Assembly (NCBI RefSeq): GCF_022096995.1
Contig: NZ_JACXGQ010000003.1
Coordinates: forward strand, 1-64,000
Origin: Yoonia sp. I 8.24
GTDB taxonomy: Bacteria; Pseudomonadota; Alphaproteobacteria; Rhodobacterales; Rhodobacteraceae
Length of the DNA stretch: 64,000 nt
Reading direction: 5' to 3'
In this document: positions 27,305-35,558 of the stretch, one piece after another
Position numbering within the stretch: position 1 is the first letter of the stretch
How the letters are laid out: every line of letters starts with the position of its first letter
Position numbers and translations under genes: made by a program
Notes under the pieces: generated by a model
The model's input: the letters and a program-made list of their open reading frames with translations, nothing else
Database searches by the model: none
Told to the model about the DNA's origin: nothing

Positions 27305-29308
27305 TCATTGGTTGTTGCTTGGATCACGACACACACGGTCGTGAAATTCACGTTCAAAGACACAGTGTTCTCCCTCTCGCGCGGTTAGGTGCGCGGTCAC
27401 GTAATACGCTTCCGCATCGCAGTGCATTTCCATCGAAACACGGGTCGAGACCGCGAAATCTCCGCGTGCCATCGACCGGTCCCAGTCGATTTTGACCCTA
27501 GCAGTCGTGACGTCATCATGATCAACAATCCAGACCTCTTGGACCACACTTGCGACACGAAGGCCGTGTTCAATAAATTCAACCTCGCCATGATCGCCGA
27601 AGATCGTCAGGCGATCTTGGCCACCATCTGTTTCCCAAAGCTTCCGTTCCTCGCCATCCTTGACCGTCTTTGTGATGGCTTCCACGGGAGCTGGGCCAAC
27701 AGGTGGCGTCCACGAAAGCCCCTCACTGCTTTGTAAGGTCGGGAGGTGTAGGTTACCTGCGGAAATCGACAGCGTGACGTCCCCGCGTTCGGGCCAAATG
27801 AAGGGCCAATAAGACGGAGAAATTGCCAACCGCAGCCGATGGCCTTCAGGGACCACATAGGCAGCCTGATCCAACTGAAGGGTTATGTCATAGACCTGTT
27901 CTGGCTCCAGAGCGCTACTGGTTTCAAACCCATCACGGTAACGTAAGTTCAACAGTCCAAAAGTAATAAGCGTCGAGGCTCCATCGGGGGCCACATCACA
28001 CAACCGAACGACCATTTGCCCGAAGGTCTGGTTTGCCGAAATTGACAATCGCGCCTCAGTCGCCCCAAGTATCGTCATAGATTTCGAGAGCGAGTCAGTT
28101 TCAAAACAAGCTGACAGCGCATCATCGTTTCGTTGATCTTCAGGCAGTTCTCCCGGGCCAAAGCCGAACGGGAAATACTCACCAAATGCGCGGCCACAGG
28201 TTGATCGCGTCTCAACAGAGGTCGGCGAGGTCATGGTATCCTTACCCAGCGACCCATCACCCAACTGATAGGTTTTCGTCGCAATCTGCGGAGCAGGCCA
28301 TTCAGGCAATCCGATCCACTTCCCCGGCCGCTCTTCATAACTGCCTTGCGGCGCGATACCGTCCATCACATAGACGCGACAATCGGGGTCCGCCTCGACG
28401 CCGTTGGGCACCCCTTTTAACCAGTGATCCCACCAGCGCAGTGCCTCGTTCACGAAATCCATACGTGGTTCAGGAGCGGCTATATGCGGGTATTTGTGGT
28501 TCCACGGCCCTATTATCGCTTTGACGGGCCCAGAAGTATCTCCCTCCAATAATTTGGTCGGCGTATTCCGATAACCGTCATGCCATCCTGCGATACTCAA
28601 CACCGGCGCTTCAATCTGGGTGAAGTCTTCACAAACGGAGCCATGCTTCCAGTAATCATCCCGCGCCGCATGGGTTAGCCAATCGCTGATAAGGAAAGGT
28701 GTGTTTTCCAGCCGCTCAAGCCAAGTGTCACGCCAGCTTTCGCCGACAAGCTTGGGGTCCGGCGGCATGGAGAACCATGACATTGCGGTTGCAGCCCACC
28801 CGATATTCTCAGTCAGCTGACAGCCGCCTTTGTAGTGAATGTCATCGGCGTAGCGGTCGACGCTAGAGCAGAGCGTAATAACGGCTTTCAACGCGTCCGG
28901 GCGTCGTGCGGCAACCTGCAAGCCATTAAAGCCGCCCCATGAAATCCCCATGATGCCAACCGCGCCAGAGCACCATGGCTGTGCGGCGATCCACGCGATT
29001 GTATCCTCAACATCGCAAAGCTCTTGTTCGGAATATTCATCATCAAACAGTCCCTCAGACTCGCCCGCACCGCGTAAATCAACGCGCAGGCACACATAAT
29101 CATGTTGCGCGAATTGCGCATGTGTCGTGGCATCCCTTGCTGCGGTTCCATCACGCTTACGGTATGGCAATATTTCTAAAATAGCGGGGAGAGGTGTCGC
29201 TGCGACGCCGCGCGGCATCCAGACGCGCGCAGACAAAGTGACCCCATCGCGGGTCTCGATCCGCATGTCGTCAAACACGTCGATGTAATTTGTGGTGTCG
29301 TGTGTCAT
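27305..29308 (-). CDS. CocE/NonD family hydrolase (X-Pro dipeptidyl-peptidase like)
   Basis: 667 residues, cytoplasmic (no signal). Alpha/beta-hydrolase domain at 1-~330 with nucleophile Ser123 in GISWGGFNGLQ and the acid/base region IAGWHDGYRNTP. The C-terminal jelly-roll domain typical of S15/CocE enzymes lies at about 360-560 (RLAISPSYWPFIWPERGDVTLS). First gene of the operon with the peptide transporter. A sensible reading is uptake of a peptide, amide or ester followed by hydrolysis inside the cell; the substrate is unknown. Divergent from an HTH regulator 98 bp away. Confidence 0.9.
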   Translation of the reverse strand: MTHDTTNYIDVFDDMRIETRDGVTLSARVWMPRGVAATPLPAILEILPYRKRDGTAARDATTHAQFAQHDYVCLRVDLRGAGESEGLFDDEYSEQELCDVEDTIAWIAAQPWCSGAVGIMGISWGGFNGLQVAARRPDALKAVITLCSSVDRYADDIHYKGGCQLTENIGWAATAMSWFSMPPDPKLVGESWRDTWLERLENTPFLISDWLTHAARDDYWKHGSVCEDFTQIEAPVLSIAGWHDGYRNTPTKLLEGDTSGPVKAIIGPWNHKYPHIAAPEPRMDFVNEALRWWDHWLKGVPNGVEADPDCRVYVMDGIAPQGSYEERPGKWIGLPEWPAPQIATKTYQLGDGSLGKDTMTSPTSVETRSTCGRAFGEYFPFGFGPGELPEDQRNDDALSACFETDSLSKSMTILGATEARLSISANQTFGQMVVRLCDVAPDGASTLITFGLLNLRYRDGFETSSALEPEQVYDITLQLDQAAYVVPEGHRLRLAISPSYWPFIWPERGDVTLSISAGNLHLPTLQSSEGLSWTPPVGPAPVEAITKTVKDGEERKLWETDGGQDRLTIFGDHGEVEFIEHGLRVASVVQEVWIVDHDDVTTARVKIDWDRSMARGDFAVSTRVSMEMHCDAEAYYVTAHLTAREGEHCVFEREFHDRVCRDPSNNQ

Positions 29309-29363
29309 TTGTCCCCGTTCTTGAACTCTGCGGGATTCGAAGATCTATTGCCATAGAGCGAAA

Positions 29364-29388
29364 TTAAGTTACTTTAAGCCAATTTAAG
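29364..29388. promoter_or_regulatory. Three TTAAG repeats at exact 10-bp steps
   Basis: TTAAG occurs at 29364, 29374 and 29384, in the 98-bp gap between the hydrolase/transporter operon and the divergent HTH gene. The one-helical-turn spacing places all three on the same DNA face, as for cooperative regulator binding. The likely binder is the adjacent regulator. Inference. Confidence 0.5.
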
Positions 29389-29406
29389 CATGAGAGTACA
29401 ATTGAC

Positions 29407-30261
29407 ATGCCATCCCTCCAAGACCGGACGAACATTCCCATAAATCTGCGGTTTTTGTGCCAACACCGTAAATCAGCGTCGGCTGTTGCCCGCGCCGTCA
29501 ATGTAAACCGACAACAGTTTGAAAAATACCTGTCAGGTAGGTCTTTTCCGTCAGGCAATGTTCGACATCGTTTGGCAATGCATTTCAAAATCCCCATTGA
29601 TGCGCTTACCGATGACCCCATCGCACTAAACTTAAGCTTTCGCGACACCATAGGCGAGGCTGTCGCCACGACGCATCAACTGCCACATAACAGTGTCGAT
29701 GAACTCAGTGTTTTAAGAAAATACCTTGGAGCCTACCAAACGTTCTTCTTAACCCCGGCGTGGCCAGACCGCATTCACGTGGGTCTGGTGTTCGTAAGCG
29801 AAGCCGATCAGAGAATAAACACTGTCTTTTTCAACCGCGCGCGCGACCCTGAAACGCAGGCGTTGCATCGCTCGCGTTTGGACGGGACCATTATCCTGCG
29901 AGGCGAGCGTCTGTTTTTGATGGAGAAAACCAGAGGGACCGAGGACCGATTTTCCGAAACCATCTTGTTTCCGTCCCACAGACATAGCGGAAAATACCTG
30001 ACAGGCATGTCATTCGGCGTCACATGGCGCCCGCACCGAATGCCTTTTGCCAGCCGAACCATCTGGCGACGGATGAGTGCATCCGACAGCGTCCGCGCCG
30101 GCATTTCAAATTGCGGAATTTACCATCCAACAGCGCGGCCCATTGATCCAATTGTCAAAAACTTTTTTTCCTCCGATTTACGTGCCTACACGATGACCCA
30201 GCCGCTTGGAAGTACGGCAAAAGATACCCTCTCTAATCTCGCTGCATTTCGGGGTCCTTGA
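29407..30261 (+). CDS. XRE-type helix-turn-helix regulator with large C-terminal domain
   Basis: 284 residues. Residues ~15-65 form a Cro/CI-like HTH (SASAVARAVNVNRQQFEKYLSG, then SGNVRHRLAMHFKIP). The remaining 200 residues are a conserved-looking but unnamed sensor domain. Placed head-to-head with the peptide-uptake operon and so probably its regulator. Weak GAGAG upstream of the ATG. The 3' end overlaps the integrase relic on the other strand. Confidence 0.75.
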   Translation: MPSLQDRTNIPINLRFLCQHRKSASAVARAVNVNRQQFEKYLSGRSFPSGNVRHRLAMHFKIPIDALTDDPIALNLSFRDTIGEAVATTHQLPHNSVDELSVLRKYLGAYQTFFLTPAWPDRIHVGLVFVSEADQRINTVFFNRARDPETQALHRSRLDGTIILRGERLFLMEKTRGTEDRFSETILFPSHRHSGKYLTGMSFGVTWRPHRMPFASRTIWRRMSASDSVRAGISNCGIYHPTARPIDPIVKNFFSSDLRAYTMTQPLGSTAKDTLSNLAAFRGP

Positions 30262-30493
30262 TTTCCCGAAGCAAGACGTCGTGCTCGTTGCGAAGTTCCT
30301 TAAGTTTTTCGAAGGCTATTTCGAAGTCAGAACCAAGGGGCGCACGCCACTTCTTTCGCCCAACCGCCCGCTGAAATTCGAGCGGCACTTTGCGCTGATA
30401 GAAGTATCTGCCGTGCTCAACGAGCATGAATTTTGGTTTGGTTTGGGTCATGTCGGTACCGAAAATGTGGGTTTGGGTACCGAAATTTGGCAC
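30233..30493 (-). pseudogene. Tyrosine integrase N-terminal fragment next to tRNA-Tyr
   Basis: Up to 86 codons (a better start may be 30449-30451, MTQTKPKFMLVEHG). The sequence GRYFYQRKVPLEFQRAVG followed by a helix with EIAFEKLKEL matches the N-terminal domain of tRNA-targeting phage integrases (DUF6538-like). A stop truncates it long before the catalytic domain. It lies just past the 3' end of tRNA-Tyr and points away from it, the usual order at an integration site. Confidence 0.65.
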
Positions 30494-30545
30494 TCATAGC
30501 GCTGACTTTAGCGTAAAAACGCATAAAAATCAACGCTATGGAGTG
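30491..30545. repeat. Long imperfect inverted repeat at the tRNA-Tyr 3' end
   Basis: The arms begin CACTCATAGCG and end CGCTATGGAGTG and pair over about 25 bp with few mismatches around an AAAA centre. It sits between the tRNA-Tyr CCA end and the integrase fragment. It could be the tRNA terminator (read on minus it has a T-rich loop) or a recombinase-binding/attachment site. Confidence 0.55.
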
Positions 30546-30547
30546 AA

Positions 30548-30631
30548 TGGTGGGCGACCCTGGAATCGAACCAGGCGTGAGTCGCCTCGAGGGAGTTACA
30601 GTCCCCTGCCACACCTTGCGGCCTGTCGCCC
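30548..30631 (-). tRNA. tRNA-Tyr (GTA)
   Basis: 84 nt with encoded CCA. Acceptor GGGCGAC/GTCGCCC, discriminator A, anticodon loop CTGTAAC (GTA), class II variable arm, T-arm CCTGG-TTCGATT-CCAGG. Its 3' end faces an integrase fragment, so it is a second former integration site in this window. Confidence 0.96.
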
Positions 30632-30763
30632 ACTGTGGGGCTGATTACCTGTGGCCCTATGCCCCGTCAACCGCAAAAGTGACGGATTTTGCGACAAGTC
30701 TTCACAGAGTTCACTTTGTCGGGTATCGCCCCTTTGAAACAAGTCAGAATTAGGAAAACCGAG

Positions 30764-31540
30764 ATGAAAAAGCCAAAGTGGGTGATTGCGAAAGAGCAGG
30801 GCAAGCGCGCTGCCGCAAATGAAACCGTTTGGCTTTTTGGCCTGCATGCTGTGCGCGATGCGCTCGAGAATCCCAAGCGCGTAAAGCTGCGGCTCGTGGT
30901 GACGCGCAATGCGCTCGAGCGGCTCGGCGAAGCCGTCGGCAAGAGCGGGATGGAGCCCGAGATTTCGGATCCCCGCAAATTCGCAGCCCCACTGGATCCG
31001 CAGTCGGTGCACCAAGGGGCCGCACTCGAGGTGAAAGCGCTTGATTGGGGATCGCTTGAGGATATCGCGCTTGGCGATGGGCCACAGCCGCCGCGTATTG
31101 TTCTTTTGGACCGTGTAACTGACCCACATAACGTTGGTGCTATTTTGCGGTCCGCCGAAGTATTTGGGGCGCGCGCCGTCATCGCCATGCAGCGCCATGC
31201 GGCCCCAGAAACGGGTGCCTTGGCCAAGACCGCAAGCGGCGCACTCGAACGTCAGCCCTATTTACGGGTCCGCAATTTGGCCGATGCAATCACGGCCTTG
31301 CAGGGCATGGGATATCTTGTGCTGGGGTTGGATGGCGAAGCTGAAACGACCGTTGAAGCGGCGGTCGCGGGTAAACGGGACCGCGCTGTTGCGCTGGTAA
31401 TGGGGGCCGAAGGTCCTGGTTTACGCGAAAAGACGCGCGAAACATGCGATCAGTTGGTGCGTATTGATGCGGCAGCGGAATTTGGTTCGTTGAACGTGTC
31501 GAATGCTGCGGCTGTCGCGCTATATGCGGCGAAAGCCTAG
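30764..31540 (+). CDS. rlmB: 23S rRNA 2'-O-ribose methyltransferase (TrmH/SpoU family)
   Basis: 258 residues from the ATG at 30764 (AGGAAAA upstream; longer start at 30689 rejected). N-terminal substrate-binding domain (WLFGLHAVRDALE), then the SPOUT motifs: LDRVTDPHNVGAILRSA, ALVMGAEGPGLRE and SLNVSNAAAVALY. In the SPOUT fold the last two form the SAM-binding knot. RlmB modifies G2251 in E. coli 23S rRNA; the exact target here is taken from the family. Confidence 0.9.
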   Translation: MKKPKWVIAKEQGKRAAANETVWLFGLHAVRDALENPKRVKLRLVVTRNALERLGEAVGKSGMEPEISDPRKFAAPLDPQSVHQGAALEVKALDWGSLEDIALGDGPQPPRIVLLDRVTDPHNVGAILRSAEVFGARAVIAMQRHAAPETGALAKTASGALERQPYLRVRNLADAITALQGMGYLVLGLDGEAETTVEAAVAGKRDRAVALVMGAEGPGLREKTRETCDQLVRIDAAAEFGSLNVSNAAAVALYAAKA

Positions 31541-31548
31541 GTCGGAAG

Positions 31549-31857
31549 ATGCCGGCAAATAAGATCGCGACCTGCTGCTATTGTGGCACCCGTGCAGTAT
31601 TGCGCCTGCGAGGCAAGCATCGGCATGAACTCAGTTGTGCAAACTGCGGCGCGCCGTTGCGTGCGTTAAAGAACTTGCCGCGAGAGCAGGTCAGCGCAGC
31701 AGCGCCGTCGCCTGCACGCCCTGACAAGCGTGTCACGACCGATAAACGCCGGAAGAAACCCAAAAAAGCGATGCCGTTCAGACGCAAGATGTTTGCAAAG
31801 ATGTGCGATGAGCTAGAGGATGTGATTGAGGACGCCTTTGAGGAGTTATTTGATTAA
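31549..31857 (+). CDS. Small zinc-ribbon protein
   Basis: 102 residues. Two Cys pairs (CCYCG and CANCG) about 20 residues apart at the N-terminus form a likely zinc ribbon. A basic middle (DKRRKKPKKA) and an acidic C-terminus (DELEDVIEDAFEELFD) follow. Eight bases after rlmB, so co-transcribed. No known function; nucleic-acid contact is a guess from the basic patch. Confidence 0.7.
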   Translation: MPANKIATCCYCGTRAVLRLRGKHRHELSCANCGAPLRALKNLPREQVSAAAPSPARPDKRVTTDKRRKKPKKAMPFRRKMFAKMCDELEDVIEDAFEELFD

Positions 31858-31978
31858 GGCCTGTGATCACGTTTTGCTGATCTGCCCTTTTTGATGCTGA
31901 TTTGGGGCATATGTTGATAGGTGAAGGCGCGCAATGGAACAGGCGTGCCCCTTATCACTGTCCCTCGTTCCAAACTTT

Positions 31979-32005
31979 GCGCCCGGTTTTTCCGGGCGCT
32001 TTTTT
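31979..32005 (+). terminator. Perfect intrinsic terminator just ahead of the CoA-binding protein gene
   Basis: Stem GCGCCCGG/CCGGGCGC (8 bp, no mismatch), 5-T loop, then six T. It ends only 15 bases before the ATG at 32021. It may stop read-through from rlmB, or attenuate a leader that starts around 31920. Confidence 0.85.
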
Positions 32006-32020
32006 CGAGAGAGAGAAATA

Positions 32021-32440
32021 ATGGACTATCCTGACGATTTTATCCACGCGGTGCTCACACGTACGAAAGTAATCGCTTTGGTGGGGGCCTCTGCAAACGC
32101 TGCACGCCCAAGTCACCGTGTGGGTGAGTTTCTTTTGACCAATGGCTACCGGGTGATCGGTGTGAACCCCGGCCTTGCCGGACAAAAGCTGTTTGGCGAA
32201 ACGGTCTATGCCGATCTGGCGTCTATTCCGGACGAAGTTGATATGGTTGATATCTTTCGCAACAGAGACGCGGTGCCCGGTATTGTGGATGCTGCGCTTG
32301 CCCGTTGGCCTGATCTGCAAACAATCTGGATGCAGCTTGAAATCACCCATGACGCGGCGGCTCAAAAGGCACAGGCGCGCGGTGTTGATGTGATCCAAGA
32401 TCGCTGCCCAAAGATTGAAATCGCGCGGCTTGGCCTTTAA
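32021..32440 (+). CDS. CoA-binding (Rossmann) domain protein
   Basis: 139 residues, single CoA_binding domain as in the YccU family: KVIALVGASANAARPSHRV near residue 15-33 and GYRVIGVNPGLAGQ. The ATG at 32021 follows GAGAGAGAAATA; an upstream in-frame ATG at 31934 reads through the terminator hairpin and is not preferred. 3' end overlaps hisE by 4 bp. Physiological role unknown. Confidence 0.88.
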   Translation: MDYPDDFIHAVLTRTKVIALVGASANAARPSHRVGEFLLTNGYRVIGVNPGLAGQKLFGETVYADLASIPDEVDMVDIFRNRDAVPGIVDAALARWPDLQTIWMQLEITHDAAAQKAQARGVDVIQDRCPKIEIARLGL

Positions 32441-32742
32441 CGGGCCGCTTTTTCGGCGATCCCAGAGGTGCCTTGCCGGCGCGCTAATTCCGCGACCACA
32501 TCGTCAAGGCTGACATCATTCGCAGCAAGCATCACCAGCAGGTGAAAGATGACATCTGCGGCTTCTGATGTCAGCTTTTCTTTGTCGCCTTTGATGGCTT
32601 CGATAATGGCTTCGATTGCTTCTTCGCCAAATTTCTCGGCGCACTTTTCAGGGCCTTTCGCAAAAAGTTTCGCGGTCCAGCTGGTTTCCGGGTCCGCACC
32701 TTTGCGCGATGCGATCAGCGTGTAAAGATCATCTAATGTCAT
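32437..32742 (-). CDS. hisE: Phosphoribosyl-ATP pyrophosphatase
   Basis: 101 residues, all-alpha MazG-like fold: [17 protein letters not shown] and [15 protein letters not shown] give the EExxE/ExxD magnesium sites. Second step of histidine synthesis, PR-ATP to PR-AMP. Its ATG overlaps the hisF stop (ATGA). Last his gene of the minus-strand series. Confidence 0.96.
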   Translation of the reverse strand: MTLDDLYTLIASRKGADPETSWTAKLFAKGPEKCAEKFGEEAIEAIIEAIKGDKEKLTSEAADVIFHLLVMLAANDVSLDDVVAELARRQGTSGIAEKAAR

Positions 32743-33497
32743 GGGCGTACCGGAATTCCCGCTGCGGCCATATGGGCTTTGGCTTCGGCGATTGTATAGG
32801 TACCAAAGTGAAAGATAGACGCTGCGAGCACAGCGCTGGCCCCGCCCATCGTCACGCCTTCAACAAGGTGATTTAGCGTGCCAACCCCGCCAGAGGCGAT
32901 AACAGGCACATCCACAGCATCGGAAATCGCGCGGGTCAGTGGCAGGTTAAAGCCCGCTTTGGTCCCGTCGCGGTCCATCGAGGTAAGCAGGATTTCACCC
33001 GCACCTTTTTCGACGACAGTGCGTGCGAATTCAACGGCATCAATGCCAGTAGGTTTGCGGCCACCGTGGGTAAAGATTTCCCATTTCCCGGGGGCTACGG
33101 TTTTGGCATCAATCGCCACGACAATACATTGGCTGCCGAAGCGCATCGCGGCCTCGGCCACAACATTAGGGTCAGCCACAGCGGCAGAGTTAAAACTGAC
33201 CTTATCCGCCCCTGCGAGCAGCAGATCACGCACGTCATGATGCGTGCGCACCCCGCCGCCAATCGTTAACGGCATAAAACATTGTTCCGCCGTGCGCGTG
33301 GCCAGGTCAAACATGGTTCCGCGGTTTTCATGGGTGGCTTTGATGTCAAGAAACACCAATTCATCCGCGCCCGCGGCATTATAGGCAATCGCCTGTTCGA
33401 CAGGGTCGCCCGCATCAATCAGGTCAACAAAATTCACGCCTTTCACAGTACGCCCTTCGGCGACATCAAGGCAGGGGATGATCCGTGTTTTCAACAT
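32739..33497 (-). CDS. hisF: Imidazole glycerol phosphate synthase, cyclase subunit
   Basis: 252 residues from the ATG at 33495-33497 ([20 protein letters not shown], the canonical N-terminus with the catalytic Asp). Half-barrel repeats with phosphate sites ([19 protein letters not shown]). Works with HisH, encoded at 39.7-40.3 kb. Overlaps hisE by 4 bp. Confidence 0.97.
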   Translation of the reverse strand: MLKTRIIPCLDVAEGRTVKGVNFVDLIDAGDPVEQAIAYNAAGADELVFLDIKATHENRGTMFDLATRTAEQCFMPLTIGGGVRTHHDVRDLLLAGADKVSFNSAAVADPNVVAEAAMRFGSQCIVVAIDAKTVAPGKWEIFTHGGRKPTGIDAVEFARTVVEKGAGEILLTSMDRDGTKAGFNLPLTRAISDAVDVPVIASGGVGTLNHLVEGVTMGGASAVLAASIFHFGTYTIAEAKAHMAAAGIPVRP

Positions 33498-33599
33498 GCT
33501 GTGATCATTAGGTGGAATTTGCAGAAATGAAAAGAGCGACGTGTTAGCAACCAAAAGCGTAGGTCGTATGATCAGCAACCACCATTTGGGAGAAGATAA

Positions 33600-34043
33600 A
33601 TGATAAAAATACTTGCCACAGCCCTGATCGGGCTTTCCACATCTGCAATGGCCGAGGATATGATGAAAGCGTCACCGCTCACTGTCGCTGAAACAATTGA
33701 TGCGCTTGAAGCCGCCGTGAACGGTGCTGGCGCGACCGTGTTTGCGCGGGTCGACCATGCTGCGGGTGCCGAATCCGTTGGCAAGTCATTGCCTGACGCG
33801 GAATTGTTGATTTTTGGAAACCCGGCTTTGGGCACGCTTGCAATGGAACAAGACATTCGCGCAGGCGCGGTTTTGCCATTGCGTGTTTTGGCATACGCGG
33901 ACGCTGACGGCGTGACGCAATTGCAGTGGACCCCCGCAGAAGATCTGTTTGCAGGGCTAGATATTCCCGCCGATGCAGAGGTGATTACCCGCGTGAACGG
34001 CGCGCTGAATATGCTGACAAGCAAGGCCGTGAGCGGCGAATAA
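33600..34043 (+). CDS. Exported DUF302 protein
   Basis: 147 residues: signal peptide ending SAMAED, then a DUF302 domain ([50 protein letters not shown]). GGGAGAAG lies upstream of the ATG. Periplasmic; function not established. Inserted on the opposite strand within the his gene series. Confidence 0.83.
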   Translation: MIKILATALIGLSTSAMAEDMMKASPLTVAETIDALEAAVNGAGATVFARVDHAAGAESVGKSLPDAELLIFGNPALGTLAMEQDIRAGAVLPLRVLAYADADGVTQLQWTPAEDLFAGLDIPADAEVITRVNGALNMLTSKAVSGE

Positions 34044-34051
34044 ACTTATGA

Positions 34052-34510
34052 CTATGCGCCGGTTGCAGCGGCTATCCGGCGCATAGCCCCGCGCACGATC
34101 AGAATGTGAAACGGCATCACGACAGCGAGATAAATCCGCCCCATTAGGTTGTTGCGATGCACCCACGTGGCCATGTGGATCATTCCATCTTTGCGCAAAA
34201 TCGCGATGCGAAAGTTCAGATGATGATCGTCGGTGCCAATGATCATTTCATCAGCTGTATCGACATGTATCGGAAAGATTGCACCGCTGCCAACCGGGCT
34301 CGTTTCGGTCTTCAATCCCAAAGGTTTGACGATTATGTTCCGCAACCTCAGCAACGCTCCAGCCCAGCCGGGCATCGATAGGCCGATACGGGCGGCTTCT
34401 TGGGGTGTAAGCGCGGATTGTACCGCGTAGCCGTCGATAAAATCTTCGGGCAGTACAAGCGCCCAGAGCTGTGACGATTTTGGAAGTGTTGTTTTTACGA
34501 TCGTTGACAT
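34052..34510 (-). CDS. DUF2867 family protein
   Basis: 152 residues. Contains the DUF2867 pattern: FPIHVDTADEMIIGTDDHHLNFRIAI, then THV-type strand MATWVHRNNLMGRIYLAVVMPFH with a C-terminal hydrophobic stretch. May associate with the membrane. Function unknown. Convergent with the DUF302 gene. Confidence 0.75.
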   Translation of the reverse strand: MSTIVKTTLPKSSQLWALVLPEDFIDGYAVQSALTPQEAARIGLSMPGWAGALLRLRNIIVKPLGLKTETSPVGSGAIFPIHVDTADEMIIGTDDHHLNFRIAILRKDGMIHMATWVHRNNLMGRIYLAVVMPFHILIVRGAMRRIAAATGA

Positions 34511-34585
34511 GATCCGGGTCCCCTGCGTGGATAGGGAGATCCAATAGGATATTACCCGAATATAAAAGTGCCGAGATGCCGCAGG

Positions 34586-35305
34586 TTAGTCCGCAAGTGC
34601 TGCCAATGCGTCAGCCAAATCGAGCGCCCCGTCATAAAGCGCACGCCCCGAAATCGCCCCTGAAATCACGCCAGTCGCCTTCAAAGCCGTCAAATCGGCC
34701 ATCGAAGATACGCCCCCGGACGCGATCACCGGGATGTTCACCGCGCGCGCAAGATCGGCGGTTGCGTCAATATTTGGCCCTTTCATCGCGCCATCGCGCA
34801 TGATGTCAGTATAGATAATCGCGGCAATGCCTGCGTCCTCGAATGATTTGGCGAGATCGGTCACCATCACATCGGTTTCTTCGGCCCAGCCCCGCGTGGC
34901 GACGCGCCCCTTGCGCGCGTCAAGCCCAACAGCGACCTGACCGGGGAATGCTTTGGCCGCTTCACGTACCAAATCAGGGTTTTCAACCGCGACGGTCCCA
35001 AGAATGACCCGTGCGAGGCCCTTGTCCAACCAACGCTCAATCGTGGCCATGTCGCGGATACCGCCGCCCAATTGGGCAGGCACAGGGCAGGCTTTGAGGA
35101 TCGCTTCAACCGGGGCGGCGTTCACAGGTTCACCCGCAAATGCACCGTTCAGATCGACCAAATGCAACCATTCGCACCCTGCCTCAACAAAGGCACGCGC
35201 CTGTGCCGCCGGATCATCATTGAACACCGTGGTCTGGTCCATATCCCCATGCACAAGCCGCACGGCGTTCCCATCTTTGAGGTCAATAGCAGGATAGAGG
35301 ATCAT
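34586..35305 (-). CDS. hisA: ProFAR isomerase
   Basis: Phosphoribosylformimino-AICAR isomerase of histidine synthesis, 239 residues, (beta/alpha)8 barrel. [20 protein letters not shown] carries the catalytic Asp; the second catalytic Asp is in [12 protein letters not shown]; phosphate sites LGGGIRD and ASGGVSS. ATG at 35303-35305 preferred over the GTG one codon before. Confidence 0.97.
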   Translation of the reverse strand: MILYPAIDLKDGNAVRLVHGDMDQTTVFNDDPAAQARAFVEAGCEWLHLVDLNGAFAGEPVNAAPVEAILKACPVPAQLGGGIRDMATIERWLDKGLARVILGTVAVENPDLVREAAKAFPGQVAVGLDARKGRVATRGWAEETDVMVTDLAKSFEDAGIAAIIYTDIMRDGAMKGPNIDATADLARAVNIPVIASGGVSSMADLTALKATGVISGAISGRALYDGALDLADALAALAD

Positions 35306-35558
35306 CACAGCGGCCTTTCATATCTATTGGCGCGTTTATGCATGGCGGTTGGGGAAATGCAACGTGGGTGCGGGATGAACGGTCCAACAAAATGCCTCCA
35401 AACACGAAATGCGGCCCTTGGCGCGAGAGGTAGCGAAGGGAATAAGAGCACCCAAACTCTCCGTTGCTGCACTTTGATTGAATGGACCCATCAGAGAAGA
35501 GGCCGAACTATGCGTGCGAAAATCACTGACTTTTTTGTCGATTTGTGGCGTTCGTGAT

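Noticed and set aside
30596..31227. Two long minus-strand frames opposite rlmB, one also crossing tRNA-Tyr
   Set aside because: They overlap a confirmed SPOUT methyltransferase and a tRNA; composition is that of a reverse-complement shadow.
35309..35558. Small frame MRAKITDFFVDLWRS with a GAGAAGAGG upstream, before hisA
   Set aside because: Only 15 codons, no conserved context and no attenuator structure with histidine codons; not enough to call a leader peptide.
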